Positions 12,145 to 25,085 of a stretch of DNA of 64,000 nucleotides are shown in pieces; the first letter of the stretch is position 1, and every line of letters begins with the position of its first letter. The stretch is from Platynereis dumerilii (lineage: Eukaryota > Annelida > Polychaeta > Phyllodocida > Nereididae): the NCBI GenBank assembly GCA_026936325.1, contig JAPTHN010000004.1:47519289-47583288 (forward strand), in the 5' to 3' direction. The notes under the pieces are model-generated. The model had not been told where the DNA came from. It did not search any database and was given only the letters and a program-made list of their open reading frames with translations. Position numbers and translations under genes: made by a program.

Positions 12145-12850
12145 ATTAATGCACTTTTCCGCTTTTTTGGACAGCACTGAAATGCCCTCAAATGAGGCTC
12201 ATTTAAAGGCACTTGTGCAGTTTTACTCCAAATTTTCGGCACCAGTAGTCTAAGAAAAATTGGGGGGGGAGTCACTGTATCTTTTAATAGAAAAAATGCT
12301 ATTTTCAGCTTAAAATCTAATAAAAACACTAAAATAGAGGCTGAGGGATGAATTTTAACAGTAAGAATGCAAATAAGGTGTCAAATGAAAGCAGAGAAGT
12401 AGCTCTATATGATGCTGGAGGCGCTTTTTTGAATTTTTGCATGTGTACTTTTTGTTTGCCTATTAAAAATGCCAATAATGGCTCAGTTTCAACTAAAACG
12501 CCATGGAACAGGCATTAAAATCAAAAATTTAAAAAAGAAACGCCTCCACCATCTTGCAGCACTGCTTCTCTGCTTTCATTTGACACCTGATTTGCATTTC
12601 TACCATTAAAACTCATCCCTCTGCCATATTTTTTGAAGTTTTTTTTCACATTTTAAGCTAACAATAGCATTTTTCACCATTAAAAAATACAGTGACTCTT
12701 CTGAAAAAAATTGTTGGTCCTTGACCTATTATATTCGATGACTGATGTCGAAAATTTTAATGAAAAGTGTGAAACTGCCCTTAATACAGCAGCATTTAAC
12801 GAAATGGCAGTGTACAGCTACGCAGCTCAAAAAGCTCAAAAGTGCATTAA
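12145..12850. mobile_element. Foldback element, ~710 bp
   Basis: The ends TTAATGCACTTTT and AAAAGTGCATTAA are inverted. The arms (about 12145-12420 and 12530-12850) share many words such as 'gtcaaatgaaagcagagaag' and its complement. No coding capacity was seen. Confidence 0.75.
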
Positions 12851-13308
12851 CAAACCTGAGTGTTACGTAAGTGTCTTATATCATAAATAATTCTGAATAT
12901 TTAAATTCATGTCTTTATTGAATTTCTTTATATCATGGAAGCACACAAGACATTTGAATCACTATATGAATTAACAATTGCCAACAACATCATAGTATTT
13001 CACCAATTGTAGAATATACATACTATTACATACTATACAAACAAAAACATAACTAACACAGCATTAACTGACATGAATAGACCTAAATAGAAATATTTTC
13101 ACAATGGCGAAATGCATAAAATGAATAATTTTATGTCAATGGGATTTATTTTGTAAATGACTCTGTAATGTAGGCCTATCTATAGCCGAGGCTAACTATC
13201 TCTTAACTAAACATTTGATGTCAAGCAATCATATCTGGTGCTAAGGAATTTGATTCACACACAAGGAAAACTTTTGATACTGGACAAGAAATAATCTAAA
13301 TACAGATT
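12851..13308. other. Non-coding spacer
   Basis: AT-rich sequence between two foldback elements; no exon, repeat unit or RNA gene recognised. Confidence 0.5.
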
Positions 13309-14104
13309 TTTTAATGAACTGTCTCTGAGAATATCAGGCATGTCCTGTTCGCATGACCACCTCAGAATTTCACTAAATATTGCAGAGTCACACATTAACT
13401 TCCTAAACCTTGAAAAATGTCAAAAAATTTCTTTGGCGCCAATACTTTTTTACTGTGGCCATTAAAAGTTAAAAGGTTTTCAGCCAACTTTTGGCTGATA
13501 TTTGAAGTTCTCGGCAGCAAGAAATACCCCAAAATGACGCTTTCATTACTGTGACTTAGACTTGTCTTGCACATACAAAATTGATTTGATATTATGCCTA
13601 ATAATGTTCTCAATATTCAAATATTTTTAAAAATTGATTTCATCTAAATTCTGGCATCTGGGGTAAAATTGAAAATGACCGATTTTTGCCTTTTTTGTCA
13701 TTTTCAAAAATCATACCAATTCCAAAAGTCAATATTTTCTATAGTGGACCTAAAGACTCGATCATTTTCACTCACAGCTTGGGAAAACATCTGAAATTTG
13801 GTTACTTATTAAAATTTCTGGGAAATTCGTATCTTTTTATATACAGCAGGAGTAATTATCCTATTTTTCGTATATTTTTCTGATAATTCTGAGATAATAT
13901 TGACAATATATATTGTGCCTGCACCCTGCAGTTAGTTCTCTCATAGAAGTTTTGTTTCTCACTATAATAGTAGATTTTAAGTTTGTTTAGCATGAATGTT
14001 AAAATAAGAGCATTGGACCTAGTTTTGGGGTCAATTAAGGTCAAATGTCTCTGAATTTAGTTACATTTCAAGAAAATTCTGCAATTTTCCACACATTCAT
14101 TAGA

Positions 14105-14397
14105 TATCTCTGCCTGGTAACAGTCTTCTGTACAAGCAGACAAGCGAACGAGGCTGCAGACTGACAAAATTCGAGTGAAATTGGGCATCGAATTGGAATC
14201 TAGGCCAGTGGAACTGCTGCCTTTCAGGTCCGTGCTGTTGCCAATCAGGTCCGCGCTCAGCAGAACTCAGCAGGACTGAGCCAGAAATGCTCAGAAATAC
14301 ATGTGAGTGAGGACCTGATTGGCAGCACCTCCAGCGAAATGTTGTAGCCTGCTTGCTCACGCTCGCAACTTGAGCAGGCTATTGTAGCCTGTAGATA
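14105..14397. mobile_element. Insertion unique to the left arm of the palindrome
   Basis: The right arm reads straight through this point (near 15065), so the roughly 290 bp here are an insertion. It is flanked by short AGATA repeats and has higher GC than its surroundings, with 'gcctgctcaagttgcgag'-like inverted words near its right end. Family not recognised. Confidence 0.6.
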
Positions 14398-15632
14398 CCT
14401 TCTAATAGAACATACAATTTATCAAGATTTTTTTCTTGTAAATTATAGCTCAATAGCATGAGTAAAATTTATTACGAAATTGTGGTTGGTATGGAAACAC
14501 AGCATCCATCAAGGCGACACGATGACATTTCGCCTTGTAGCTCAGCTCCTATTGCACTTGGAGCTTTGGTTGATGGCTTGTCTGATACCCCTATTACCTG
14601 GCCTCATCCCCATTTATTTAAAATGTTACTCATGCTATAGAGCTATAGTTTAGACATCTGGTAACTGTCGTGGTCTAGAAATATAAATATTGTGATAAAT
14701 TGTATATTTCTATTTGAAAGATCTCTTAAAATGATGAATTTTTTTTTTTTAATTGCCAAAAAATTCACAAAATTCTGAGTTTTGTTGACCTAATTTGACT
14801 TCAAAATAAGGTTAAATGCTCTCGCTTTAAAATTCGTACAAAGGAGAGTTGAAATTTGATGAATATAAATTAGTTCTGATGTCATTGTGGCCGAAATTCC
14901 TGACGACATTTGGGCAGAAAGCTGAAATATCAATACTGTTCAGAAAGATTCTTGATGGATGCTTTGTTTCCATGCCAACCACAATTTTGTAACAAATTTT
15001 ACTTATGTTTTTGAGCTATGATTTACAAGCAAAAATATATTGATAAATTATAAATTTCTATTAGAAGATATCTCATGAATGTGTGGAAAATAAGAGAATT
15101 TTCTTGAAATTTAACTAATTTCACAGATATTTGACCTTAATGACTCCAAAACTAGGTCAAATGCACTTATTTTGACATTCCTGCTAAAGGAACTTAAAAT
15201 ATACTATTATAGTGAGAAACAAACTTCTATGAGAGAACTATATGCAGGGTTCTGGCACAATATAATTATATTGTCAATAGTATCTTAGATTTATCAGAAA
15301 AATTCCGAAAAATAGCATAATTACTCCTATCGTATTTAAAAAAATACCAATATCCTCACGGAAATTTCAATAATTAAACAAATTTCCAATCGTTTTTCCA
15401 AGCTGTGTGTGAAAATGATAGAGTTTTAAAGTACGCTATAGAAAATATTGACTTTTAAACTTGGCATGATTTTTGAAAATGACAATAAGGCAAAAAGCGA
15501 GCATTTTCAATTTTACCCCGGACACCAGGATTTAGATGAAATCAATTTTTTTTAAATATTTGCATGTTGAGAACATTATTAGGCATAAAATAAACCAATT
15601 TTGTATGTGCCAGGCAAGTCTAAGTCTCAGTA

Positions 15633-15818
15633 AGGCCACACATAATTGATCTTTAACTTCTCGGATCCTCTCGAGGCACTTTTTCTAGGGTCAGTCGGTA
15701 CGACAAAAAAAAAGGTGAAAAATTTTTTTTAAATAATTTCAAACAATTTTTTTTTCCATCGGCAGGAAATCTATTGTGTCGGCGTGTCCGCGAAGCAAAG
15801 AATCAATTTTGTGTGGCC
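15633..15818. mobile_element. MITE-A copy (AGGCCAGACATAATTGATC family) in the right arm
   Basis: TA at 15631-15632 and 15819-15820 flank inverted ends AGGCCACAC...GTGTGGCC, with inner subterminal arms around CTTCTCGGATC. The other arm of the palindrome (near 13550) preserves the empty site with a single TA, which proves the target duplication. Confidence 0.85.
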
Positions 15819-16372
15819 TAATGAAAGCGTCAATTTGGGGTATTTCTTGCTTCTGAGAACTTCACATATCGGACAAAAGTTGGCTGAAAACCTTTTAACT
15901 TTGAATGGCCACAGTAAAAAAAAATAATTTGCACCAATGAAATTTTTTTCACATTTTTCTTGGTTCAGGAGGTTATTGTGTGACTTTGCAAAATTTTGTG
16001 AAATTCTGAGATGGTCATCCGAACAGCTTGTCCCATATCATTTGATTCTTTCAGAGACACTTCATTAAATAAAATAAAAGGTACCCTAGCCATTGAAATC
16101 TGGAAAGAAATGATTGTTTTTTTCCAATATCACATAAAAGTACACACCTTTGGCAAGAGAGTTATTAAGAGGAAAAATCAGACTAGCACTACACAGTTAA
16201 TGTATAATAGTTTAACCATTCAACAATATTCAAACGGCAGTATCACAACGAGGACGACGCCGATCGAGTGACGACAATAGCTCTTCGTTTTCAACGAAAA
16301 CAGACGAGCTAAAAATCCATCTTGAGTCCTTCATATTTAAAATTACATTTCAATGATAAATTATATCATAAA

Positions 16373-19293
16373 TTACGAAGATCCGTAACACTCAATCCAC
16401 TTTTCTACCTCAAGGTGGCCGACAGAGATGTTCGCAAGCGCATCAACCATGTCTTGGTGTGTCACAGGCATCTCTTGGTCGATTCTCATATTTTCAATAT
16501 TTTCGGATGAGAATTCCTCTATCTTCCTTGGTAATGGCATCATTGCAGCATCACTGCAATAAAAGATATAACAATTATAAATTGGATGTCATGATCTCAA
16601 AAAGTTCTACATGATTTTAGGGCAGAAAATCTATAACGTCTATCTTACAGTTTATTCTCACAACATGCGAACTGGTTGCTCTTCATCTATAGGTCACACA
16701 GCAGAAATACACCCACTCACAGGTAGATTAGCAAATATCTAATTTTTCCTGTCACATTTTTGTGATGTTTTGCTGCTGTTTTTGTCAGATTTTTGACCAT
16801 GGAATTTCATTCCAAGATAAATGAGAGAGCATGGAAGGATCACCATATCCACTTTGCCAAGAAGTGCCAAGTGGATTTTTCACATTTTGTTTCAATATTG
16901 TGACTACAATATTGGGCTTTTTAACATTGATTTGTAAACCAGTAAGACACACATTTTCTTTTACAGGTCTAGTTTGAAGGTGTTGTAATCACTTTAGCTA
17001 CAATGAATTGTTTTCATCTGGTTGGCATGATTCTGAAGTACAGAAATGCCCCAAATTGAGAAGATACAAATTAGCTTTCTTAGACATGTTCTCAATGTGA
17101 GACGGCAGACACCAACACTAGCTGTGTATGCAGAAACAGGAAGATTTCCTCTAAAGTTAAGGCAACAAATAATTGGAGTAAGCTATTGGGCTAAAGTTAA
17201 AAATCTACCAAGTGATGATATCTTACATAAATGCCTAAATATACAGAAAAATAATCACAATGCTGGTCAGAACAACTGGTACAGCAAGATAGCAAAAATA
17301 ATGACAAATGCTAACATCGCCTGGCTAACCAAAGAGCCTTGCAATATTATAAAGGAAATCAAACTTAAACTATATTCAGAGGAACAGTCCAGAATTTTTA
17401 ATGAAACTAATAACTCAGATAAATTTCCCAAACTGCGCACATATAAAATTTTCAAGACAAGTTACTGTCTAGAACCATATCTAAATCTAAACCTCTCAAA
17501 GAAAACATACAGCAACATTGCCAGATTCAGAATAAGCTCCCATAATCTAAAAATTGAAACGTACCCAAAATTCCGATAGAACAGAGAAAGTGTGACCAGG
17601 GTTGGCAAAAAGGCAGCCGTAAACTGTTTTAGGCACGGCATCTGCAGTAAACAGCCTTAAAGTGGTAAAAACCGCCTTTTACTGCGTCAAATGCCTTTTA
17701 CTCTAAATCGGCCTCAATTTGGTCAGTCCAAACAAAAAGCCCAAAAATAGGAAAATATGCCTTGTAATGCTTGAAATGCAGATTATTCGTCAATTGAAAT
17801 ATTATCAATCAATGCTACATGTAAGTTCTGCAACAATTAAGAAATAGGAATATCTTAAATTTTTTGTTATGATCTGCACAATATCAAGCAATTGGGATTT
17901 TGAGCTAAATTTGGGGTTTAAGGCAGTTTACGGCTGAAAATTGCCTAAAACTAGTTCTCGGCAAGGCTGTTTTTACCGGTAAAAACCGCCCGGTAAAAAC
18001 CACCTTGCCATAAACTTGCCAACCCTGAGTGTGACAAATGTAATACTGACAGTATAGAAGACAAGATTCACTGTCTCTTAATTTGTACTTATAACAATAT
18101 CCCAAGAGTAGAGCTTCTTGACAGCGTTAGTTGTAGTCTCGATAAAAGTGAACAATTTATTGCACTGATGTCAGATAAAAGACCAGAGATAATAAAGGCT
18201 GTAGGTCATTACCTTAATAGAGTAATGTAAGTGTAGCTAAAAAATTATTGATTCAAAATTTAAAGAGTATATTTTACATGTTTTAGGTGTGTTGCTTTGC
18301 CTCCCTACATGTTGAGTAGAAATTTCCGAACCTTGACTTTGGACAATTTGCTAAAGAGAATTTGTCAAATGAACTTGTGAAGTAACTCTATAAATGCCTT
18401 TTATTATCTTATATTATAACTGTCTGAATGCTACATATGTGTATGTAGGGCATGTTTTCAGAATACATTAAATTGTTTGTAGCATTTGTATTTTATTTTT
18501 ATGTATGACTATAAATGATACTAATTAGATGTAGATTTATTTTGAAATATCTTCAAGACTTACTTTTGTGTTACAGGGCCTCATAGCAGTTGCTGTTGGT
18601 TCATGTGACATATTATCGTATTAAATTAAGTAAATGTTTAATGACTGAAATGACATCTGTAATTTGATATTGACACTCTGAATTGGGACTCTTTTTAAAG
18701 TATCAGAAATTTACCATTTTATTTTATGTATTCTAGATGTAACCACTAGAACCGGGACCAGTATTGTAAAATTTTATATACTTAATTGCATTTTAACTCT
18801 CTGTAGATTAGTGTAGACATTGATTCTGCTTTTGTTTTTCTATGATTTTGATGACATATGTATCTCTTTTGATATCCAGTTTGTCAAATAAAAGTTGATA
18901 TATTTATAAATGGAAACTTTCCAACAATTCCTTGTGGTAGCTTCTTTTTCGAAAATGTATTTCTCCACTTGATAGGCTAATTAGGACAGGAGGAGGACAT
19001 GGCAATGAGGTGAAGGAGATTGAAACGGCATTTCAGCATAGGTTCAGGGGACAGCTGGATTCGAACCCTGGACCAAGCAACTGACAGTCACGCATTCTAC
19101 AACTAGACAAACCCTCCTCCTATGTGCAAGAGAAACTGGTCACACAAAATTATTACAAATACTTACCAACGCACATTTGTGATGTCTAATGCCGAATAAC
19201 CCTCCATTGCCAAAGAAAGTTGTTCAGAATCCAGGTCTTCATCAACCATAATGTCTCGAAAATTCTTTATTATAAGGCTTTGGCGAGAAGTTT
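16373..19293 (-). CDS. Katanin p60-like AAA ATPase, last two exons only
   Basis: Exon 19167-19293 encodes NFRDIMVDEDLDSE... then EGYSALDITNVR. Exon 16373-16553 continues CDAAMMPLPRKIE..., PVTHQDMVDALANIS and ends EKWIECYGSS with a TAA at 16373-16375. This follows the C-terminal part of katanin p60 (EGYSGADITNVCRDASLM... then the Vps4-type C-terminal helix ending EKWM.EFGS). The frame joins cleanly (TG|T codon). Substitutions at the highly conserved GYSGADI and CRDAS motifs (G to A, extra residue change before D) suggest a diverged copy. The Walker A and B exons were not found upstream; an integrase fossil occupies that side instead. A LINE lies in the intron between the two exons. It is either the tail of a long gene or an orphaned fragment. 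Confidence 0.7.
17046..18231 (+). mobile_element. LINE: C-terminal part of a reverse-transcriptase ORF and 3' region
   Basis: The open frame at 17046-17579 gives FLRHVLNVRRQTPTLAVYAE and then a tail typical of the region after the RT domain in non-LTR ORF2 proteins. After the hAT MITE the protein resumes at about 18030 with CDKCN...IHCLLIC, a C-C-H-C zinc-binding tail, and ends at a stop near 18231. The frame is shifted with an early stop just before the MITE. An AT-rich 3' region follows, perhaps to about 18900. 5'-truncated and dead. It lies antisense to the katanin fragment, in its intron. Confidence 0.75.
17597..18027. mobile_element. hAT MITE inserted in the LINE
   Basis: AGTGTGAC at 17589-17596 is repeated at 18028-18035, a perfect 8-bp target duplication. 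The ends are CAGGGTTGGCAA and its partner TTGCCAACCCTG. The interior has inverted subterminal words around 'ggtaaaaaccgcc'. At 431 bp it has no transposase. It is younger than the LINE it splits. Confidence 0.9.
18968..19125 (-). mobile_element. tRNA-derived SINE, family B
   Basis: Reverse complement of the copy at 11395, with B-box-like GGTTCGAATCC (as ggattcgaacc) and the A-box-like head near 19120. It lies in the katanin-fragment intron, next to exon 19167-19293. Confidence 0.8.
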
Positions 19294-19685
19294 CTGCAAA
19301 ACAGAAAGTGACTATGAAATAAAGTACCTACTACCTGGCAATGTTAGCTTTTCCCTTAATTCAATTTGATTCATACAGAATATTTGGTCCAACACACAAC
19401 AGAAAATTAAATCATTCATATAAATTAGGTCATACACACAAAATAATCCATGCCAGGATGATTATGTATAGTCAAATGGGTGCAGCACCAGTGCACATTT
19501 TGGGGACGGCCAAGTAATATTTCAGCTTGCATGCACGCATGAATGTCAATATCCATATTTCATGATTCCAAATAGCATATGATTGGAAGTACTGATAATT
19601 TGAAACATGCAAAGAGCAATTTCAGAATTTCCCACCAAAATTTCCACTCTTGCAACGACAACATAAATGGAGATGTGTGTACACA

Positions 19686-20091
19686 CTGTGGTGACAATTA
19701 ATCCGTCAATCGTTAATCCATTAACAAAGATGCTAACAAATTGAGTAACTATTAGCTAAGTTAACATATTTTTTCTCATCAACGAAAGTAAGTTCCCTTA
19801 GTTAATTGTGAGTTGATTAATAAAGTCTGTATAGTTCATTAATTTTAGTAAAAAAGGTGCAACAAGAAACATTTTTACATGAAAAAGACTTGAGTTGACA
19901 AAAGATAACTAAACACTAAATAGTGAAAATCAGACAGACTTTTCTGTCTATTTTTAATCTATAAAAAAAAAAGTTTAACTTCAGTAAACTTAGCCACAAT
20001 TTTAAGTTATTAACTATAACTCAGCTAATGATTTGATTAACTTATTAACTGTTGACTTAGTTAACATTTTTTGTAAACTTGCCCACCACTG
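19686..20091. mobile_element. hAT-like MITE next to the integrase fossil
   Basis: The right end read inward is CAGTGGTGGGCAAG and the left end is CTGTGGTGACAA. Inner words 'gttaactaagtt' and similar occur in both orientations. The 8-bp flanks (GTGTACAC and GACTACAC) match at six of eight positions. It appears to interrupt the integrase-like sequence. Confidence 0.55.
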
Positions 20092-20955
20092 GACTACACA
20101 CCTCCAATTAAAATCAAGTAATTCTTCTATGTGGGCATACCTGATTACTTCATCAGTGAACTCTGCCCAATTGTCACTTTGGATTTGCTGAGGGCTTGGC
20201 TCAAGGTAACGAAAATGTCTAATCAATATTTTGGCAACATTTTGTCCTGTGCCAATTTCTCCAGGTGCATCGCATGCCTTCCACGCCCATCCTAAAAAAA
20301 TAAAAATTTAATCATTTATTCCATACACAAATACTACAATTTGGTGTACAGGTACAAAAATAAAATAGATCAGATAAAAACTTAGTGTGTACAACCAAAA
20401 ATAAAAACAAAATAGTTGGTACACAGACAGTTAAAAATGGTATAAAGTTCATCATTGTTAAAACTAGGTATCGTTAAACATCTCAACTCTAAAATCTGAC
20501 TAGCGCATTGTTTATCACATTCATTAAACTTGAAGTAGTACATTCTATTAGTATTATTAGTATTGAGCAAATCATCTTCCAAATATGAAAATACCTTATT
20601 TTTCCAGGTAACTTCTTTTTAAACACTTACATCATAATATTATTGTTAATCTATAATGTCAATGTCAGATATATAAACAAACATTTCATTACAAAAATAA
20701 ATCGAAATAATACTTACAGCAGGTTGACATGAGCAGGAAAGAGATCTTTACATTGCGCTGCCTGCAAAACAAATGATAATAGACTACACACCTTGAAAAA
20801 TAGTCAATGACTATCAGGAGCCATAAGGATCGTTGTGGATCAACTTCAGGGAACCTTTCATCCACAAATCTGGTATGATCTATTCCAATGCGCTTTAAGA
20901 CCTGATATACTTGAATTGGGTGGTTGTGAGGAATATTTCGATTGGTGTTTGCCTG
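20092..20955 (-). mobile_element. Fossil of a retroviral-type integrase core
   Basis: Two minus-strand segments, about 20092-20289 and 20790-20952, carry the rve integrase signature: RIGIDHTRFVDE and VIDYFSR in the first-read segment, then IQSDNWAEFTDEVIRYAH. Those cover the first two acidic catalytic positions; the Gly usual after SDN is Trp. The source could be a Gypsy-like LTR element, a Ginger-type transposon or a KRBA2/GIN-like domesticated gene. No LTRs, reverse transcriptase or capsid region are seen nearby. It looks broken by at least one insertion (19686-20091) and at least one further break. Confidence 0.6.
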
Positions 20956-23900
20956 AAATAAATATAAGCAGTTTGAGACAATCAATATAATAAAACAAAT
21001 TTAGTGACCACAATATTGTAAACCTACAATACTGGAAACAATTTAGCTTGGTTGTCGCTCAATAGCAACTGCTTATAAATATATTTTCAAATGGACAACA
21101 TTATTTCAAAAACTGCATCTAAAAAACCATGTCCTTTCGGTTCAGGAAGCAAGGTAGGGTATGTGCCTGACAATCCCTGAAATAGGAAATTCCTAGGAAA
21201 TGATCAGAAATTTGGTAGAATCGTGAAATGCAAACCAGGACTGAATGAAGTTTTTTTAAAATTACGGCCAAAACACATCCTCTTTTCGAGGAAAATAATT
21301 GGATCATTGGTAAATTTGTGTTCGAAAACTGACTGAAAATTATAACAGTGCAGAGGGCTGGGGACGCGCTACTGTCTCATTTTTGGAATTGTTTCCGGAT
21401 AAAGCTTGTCAAAACCTATTGGTCTCCTAGCTAAGTAAACAGACCACACACATTTCAAATTTTAGCAAATCCATTGATGTCTGGACTCCCCCTCCCCCCA
21501 CTTATTTACATCATATAGGGAAATATTAGATGAAAATGAAAGCAGTACTTAGTAGACACCTCACTGCATCTTTTAAACATACCCTTAATAGATCTATACT
21601 GCATGTTTCTCCATTTGAATTCCAGCTTTTTCTGTGAAACAAACTTGCATGCTTAAAACACCCCATATTATACTAAACATGTGAGATATTTAAAGAACTT
21701 TTATATTTTTATGAACTAGAGTTATCAATCTTTTGTTTACCACCCATAACTCAATTTTCATAATTTCACCCCTAAGGTCCCTTTTCATGTGGCCTGTCAC
21801 ATATATATATTATATATTCATATTCATTTATCTATACTTCCATAGAATACAATATAGACAAATACTGACAAACAGTCAAATGCATAATGAAAAGACTATG
21901 CTCATAATGTGACAATGGTCATTCTACCTCCTAAGTGGGTGCATAATTTTAAACAGCTATTTTTATTAATGCTGGCATTCATCATCACAATGAAAGGGTT
22001 TATGTTAATTGATAATCAGTTAAGATACCCCAATATGCAGTCTGGGAAATTGCCATCACATGATGACAATTGCAATTGCCACAAAGTCCTGGCCCTGACA
22101 GGATGATTGAGTGTGTGGGGTTGATCAGTTGGGTATCAAAAGGAAGTCTGATCTCTTTGCACCCATCCTCATTACACAGCAGCATGACAGAAGCGGGACA
22201 CATTCTATCCGATTTTGAGAAATACTACAAAGTCATCAGCAGCTGATGACAGTTTCCTAATTTCTCTGGAGCCTTCAGGTTCTTTTCCTCATTACGTAGT
22301 GGATAGGCCAGCCAAAATTTATAGAGTTAGTTGATACTGTGATACAACTTTACGCCAAGTTTGGAAGTGATAGTAGCAGCAGTTATTTCTAAATAGCCTG
22401 TCAAAGATGATTTTGAGCACTGCTTAATTCATGGCTGGACCATGACACTTATAGAAGGTCATGGGAGGGTGATGACAGTTCTAGGGTGAGTGTCATGTGG
22501 GGTTGAAGACATTGATTGTCATGAGCATATGGTAATTTCCTTGACTGATAAGTGAAGGTGAGCTATGACTGTCACACACATTACTTTGGATTGTATACAT
22601 TTTTCTTCCGTATGCTGGGGCAGCCAGAGAATCTGAGTGCTCAGCCCTTTCATCCCATTAAACACACAGTACTCATTAGAACTGCATACTTCTTTATTTT
22701 CCCTGAGCTTCCTTGACAGTGCAGTCAGAGTGGAGTTAACACAGTACTACCGTGTAACTTTGAAGTTACTTTAGTACTGTTGTAAGGAAATAAGTAGAAA
22801 TTATTTTATGAGCCCTTTGTGTACAAGTCTCTCAGACAGATTCAATGTACTCAGTGATTATTGTCAATTTGTAGTACCAATTAATTCTACTCACATGGTA
22901 GTTAATACAATATTATGAAAATATTGATAATCAAATTTTGTAGTTTTTATAATTTTTTTATTGTCGCCTGACCAACTGCTCCGAGATGGAAATATGAAAT
23001 AAAATTAAATCTGATGTCTTGTTTTTTTTTCTATTTGCCAACCGACAGACTGGTCCATATGCTTCCGAGAAATTTCCGAGTAACAAGGAATCAAAAAAAA
23101 ACCATGGCCTTATTTCTAGAAAATTGTATGCCCGAATCAAATCCTAGCTGGAACAATAAAACGACATATTTACTGTACTTCAAAACGGTGAAAATAGCTC
23201 CAAAATAAAACTGGGGGGGGGGGGTTAAAAACCCATGGATTTTGCTGAAATTTGAACTGTGTGGTCAGCTCACATATGAGATTAACTGGTTTAAAGACTA
23301 GCTTGATTGGAAAAAGTCCAAAATATAGTCTGGCCTGTGGGCCTTCATAAAATATACATGTACAGTACAGAACATAGTTTTGAGCTAAGCGTGCAATTTT
23401 CCGCACCACCGTGTCCCCAAATTTCCATGGAAATTTACTGTTAAAACATGTCTGCTGTCTTCTGGCACCGATTTTCAGCACGCATAAATTAATATAGATT
23501 CTCCATAAAATGTGATTGACACAAAATTGATTACTTTTCTGGTGACAATCTCAAACTTTGACATTCAGATTGATGAAAATTATGGAAAACTATGTCTGAA
23601 AGTAATTTGGAGACAACATTGTCTGCCGAAAGGAATCAACATTTCAATTAACAGTAGTGGAAAGTGTACAGAAAAGATACAGAATACTGCCATAAGATTT
23701 CCAAATTTTTCAAAGCAATTTCTGCATTCAAAGGTCTTCATTGAGAAAAATACCGCAATTTCTTTCATAACATACCTTTGTAACAATGCAAAATTGGCAC
23801 CATGCCAAACACCCTTCCACTTCAATGCTCGATATGCCTGTGTACCTTTTCCGTAGCTTGAAATAGAGAAGGACCAATAAATTACAGGTAGTTATAATGT

Positions 23901-24867
23901 AGGCGTCCAGATATTGGTAGAAGCATTTTTCTGCGATAGAAATATATATATATAATATTATATATTCACCGAGCATCATTTAAAAAAACATCATTAAACA
24001 ATTAAAAATTTAAAGTTCTAATTGTTCAATAAACATAAAATTTGGCGTAGACCTTAGATAAAGTCTTAAAATTCATATTGGTAACTTTTGGCAACACAGC
24101 GTTAATTTTAGTGAGTTCTGTTTGAAACTTCAGTTCACACACGGCACTTTAATGGAAAAGGCACCAACGAAAATATTGGTTTTGTGGCATATTGGATGGG
24201 ATAAATCTTATGAAATTATCACATAACAGCCGCAGGACTTACAAATGCTGTCCTACAAAGGTTTAAAAATATATATAAAGGATAAAGCAGATTTAGAATG
24301 AAAAACTAAGAATAACCAACTGGAAATGAAAAAAGTGAACCAAATCTACAGAACAATTGGGTTTTTATGCATACCCAGGAAAGAAAAATTCACATAGACA
24401 ATCATTAAATATCAATACTCTAAATAAATCTGAATTTTATATAAAGCATTTTTTGGAAGATTTGACAAAAATCTGTGGGTGGCAGGACAGCATTTACACT
24501 TAAATTATATTTTAAAATTTGATCATCTTTAATGTGGTTTGGTCAAAAATCCTTTTTTTGCCATCCTATCTACCAGGTAAAATAATAAACTTTCCAGATA
24601 TTGCGGAGAAGAACAGCGAAGTTTCTGAAATTAATGATCATAGGATCTTGAAATTTTGTGACTTGCATCTACGACAGTAGCGAAGACCATTAAATTTCAC
24701 AAAAAAAGTATCACATTTAGAGATATGAAAATTGTTAAGAATATATAACTGATGGCAACTTCTAGGTGTGTGCAAGCTTTCGTTTCAAATTAAAAATTTT
24801 AATGAAAATTCCATTTTTTATGATGCTCAGTGTATGTATAATCCAGTTTCACACACTATTTAATACT
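20956..24867. other. Long stretch without a recognised gene
   Basis: AT-rich sequence, with scattered short open frames that have no recognisable domain. G runs near 23214 and simple TA repeats near 21800 and 23945 are the only local features noted. I see no tRNA or rRNA. Confidence 0.5.
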
Positions 24868-25085
24868 TACTTCTGTGTACAAACGCCGGGAACCTAAATG
24901 GGCCCATGAAGAATGCCAATCCGTAATCGCATTTCTTGCCTTATCCGTAGTTATAACCTTTTTGTTGTCAAGGAAAAGTTCTTCGTCTATCAATGCGTGC
25001 GATTGAACCGTTGTCAGAAGGTTTACAATGTCGCCTGTTTCTTTTATGCCCTTTTGAGGCCCCATCATCATCACTTACGTTGACA
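24868..25085 (-). other. Candidate exon upstream of the integrase fossil
   Basis: A minus-strand frame (LLTTVQSHALIDEELFLDN, then ITDWHSSWAHLGSRRLYTE) ends at a good donor (GAA|GTAAGT). The HSSWAHLGSRR stretch is faintly like the H..G zinc-binding region that precedes retroviral-type integrases, and the integrase segment at 20952 begins just after an acceptor in matching phase. That would make it the N-terminal side of the same fossil. Weak. Confidence 0.3.

Larger units (their letters stand above)
13309..16065. repeat. 2.75-kb imperfect palindrome (large foldback element)
   Basis: Sequence from about 13309 rightward matches, in reverse complement, sequence from about 16065 leftward. Examples are 'ggccattaaaagttaaaagg' against its counterpart near 15905, and 'tctaaattctgg' against the region near 15530. 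The arms meet near 14700. Each arm carries one private insertion: 14105-14397 in the left and a MITE at 15633-15818 in the right. No transposase frame was recognised. Confidence 0.8.
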
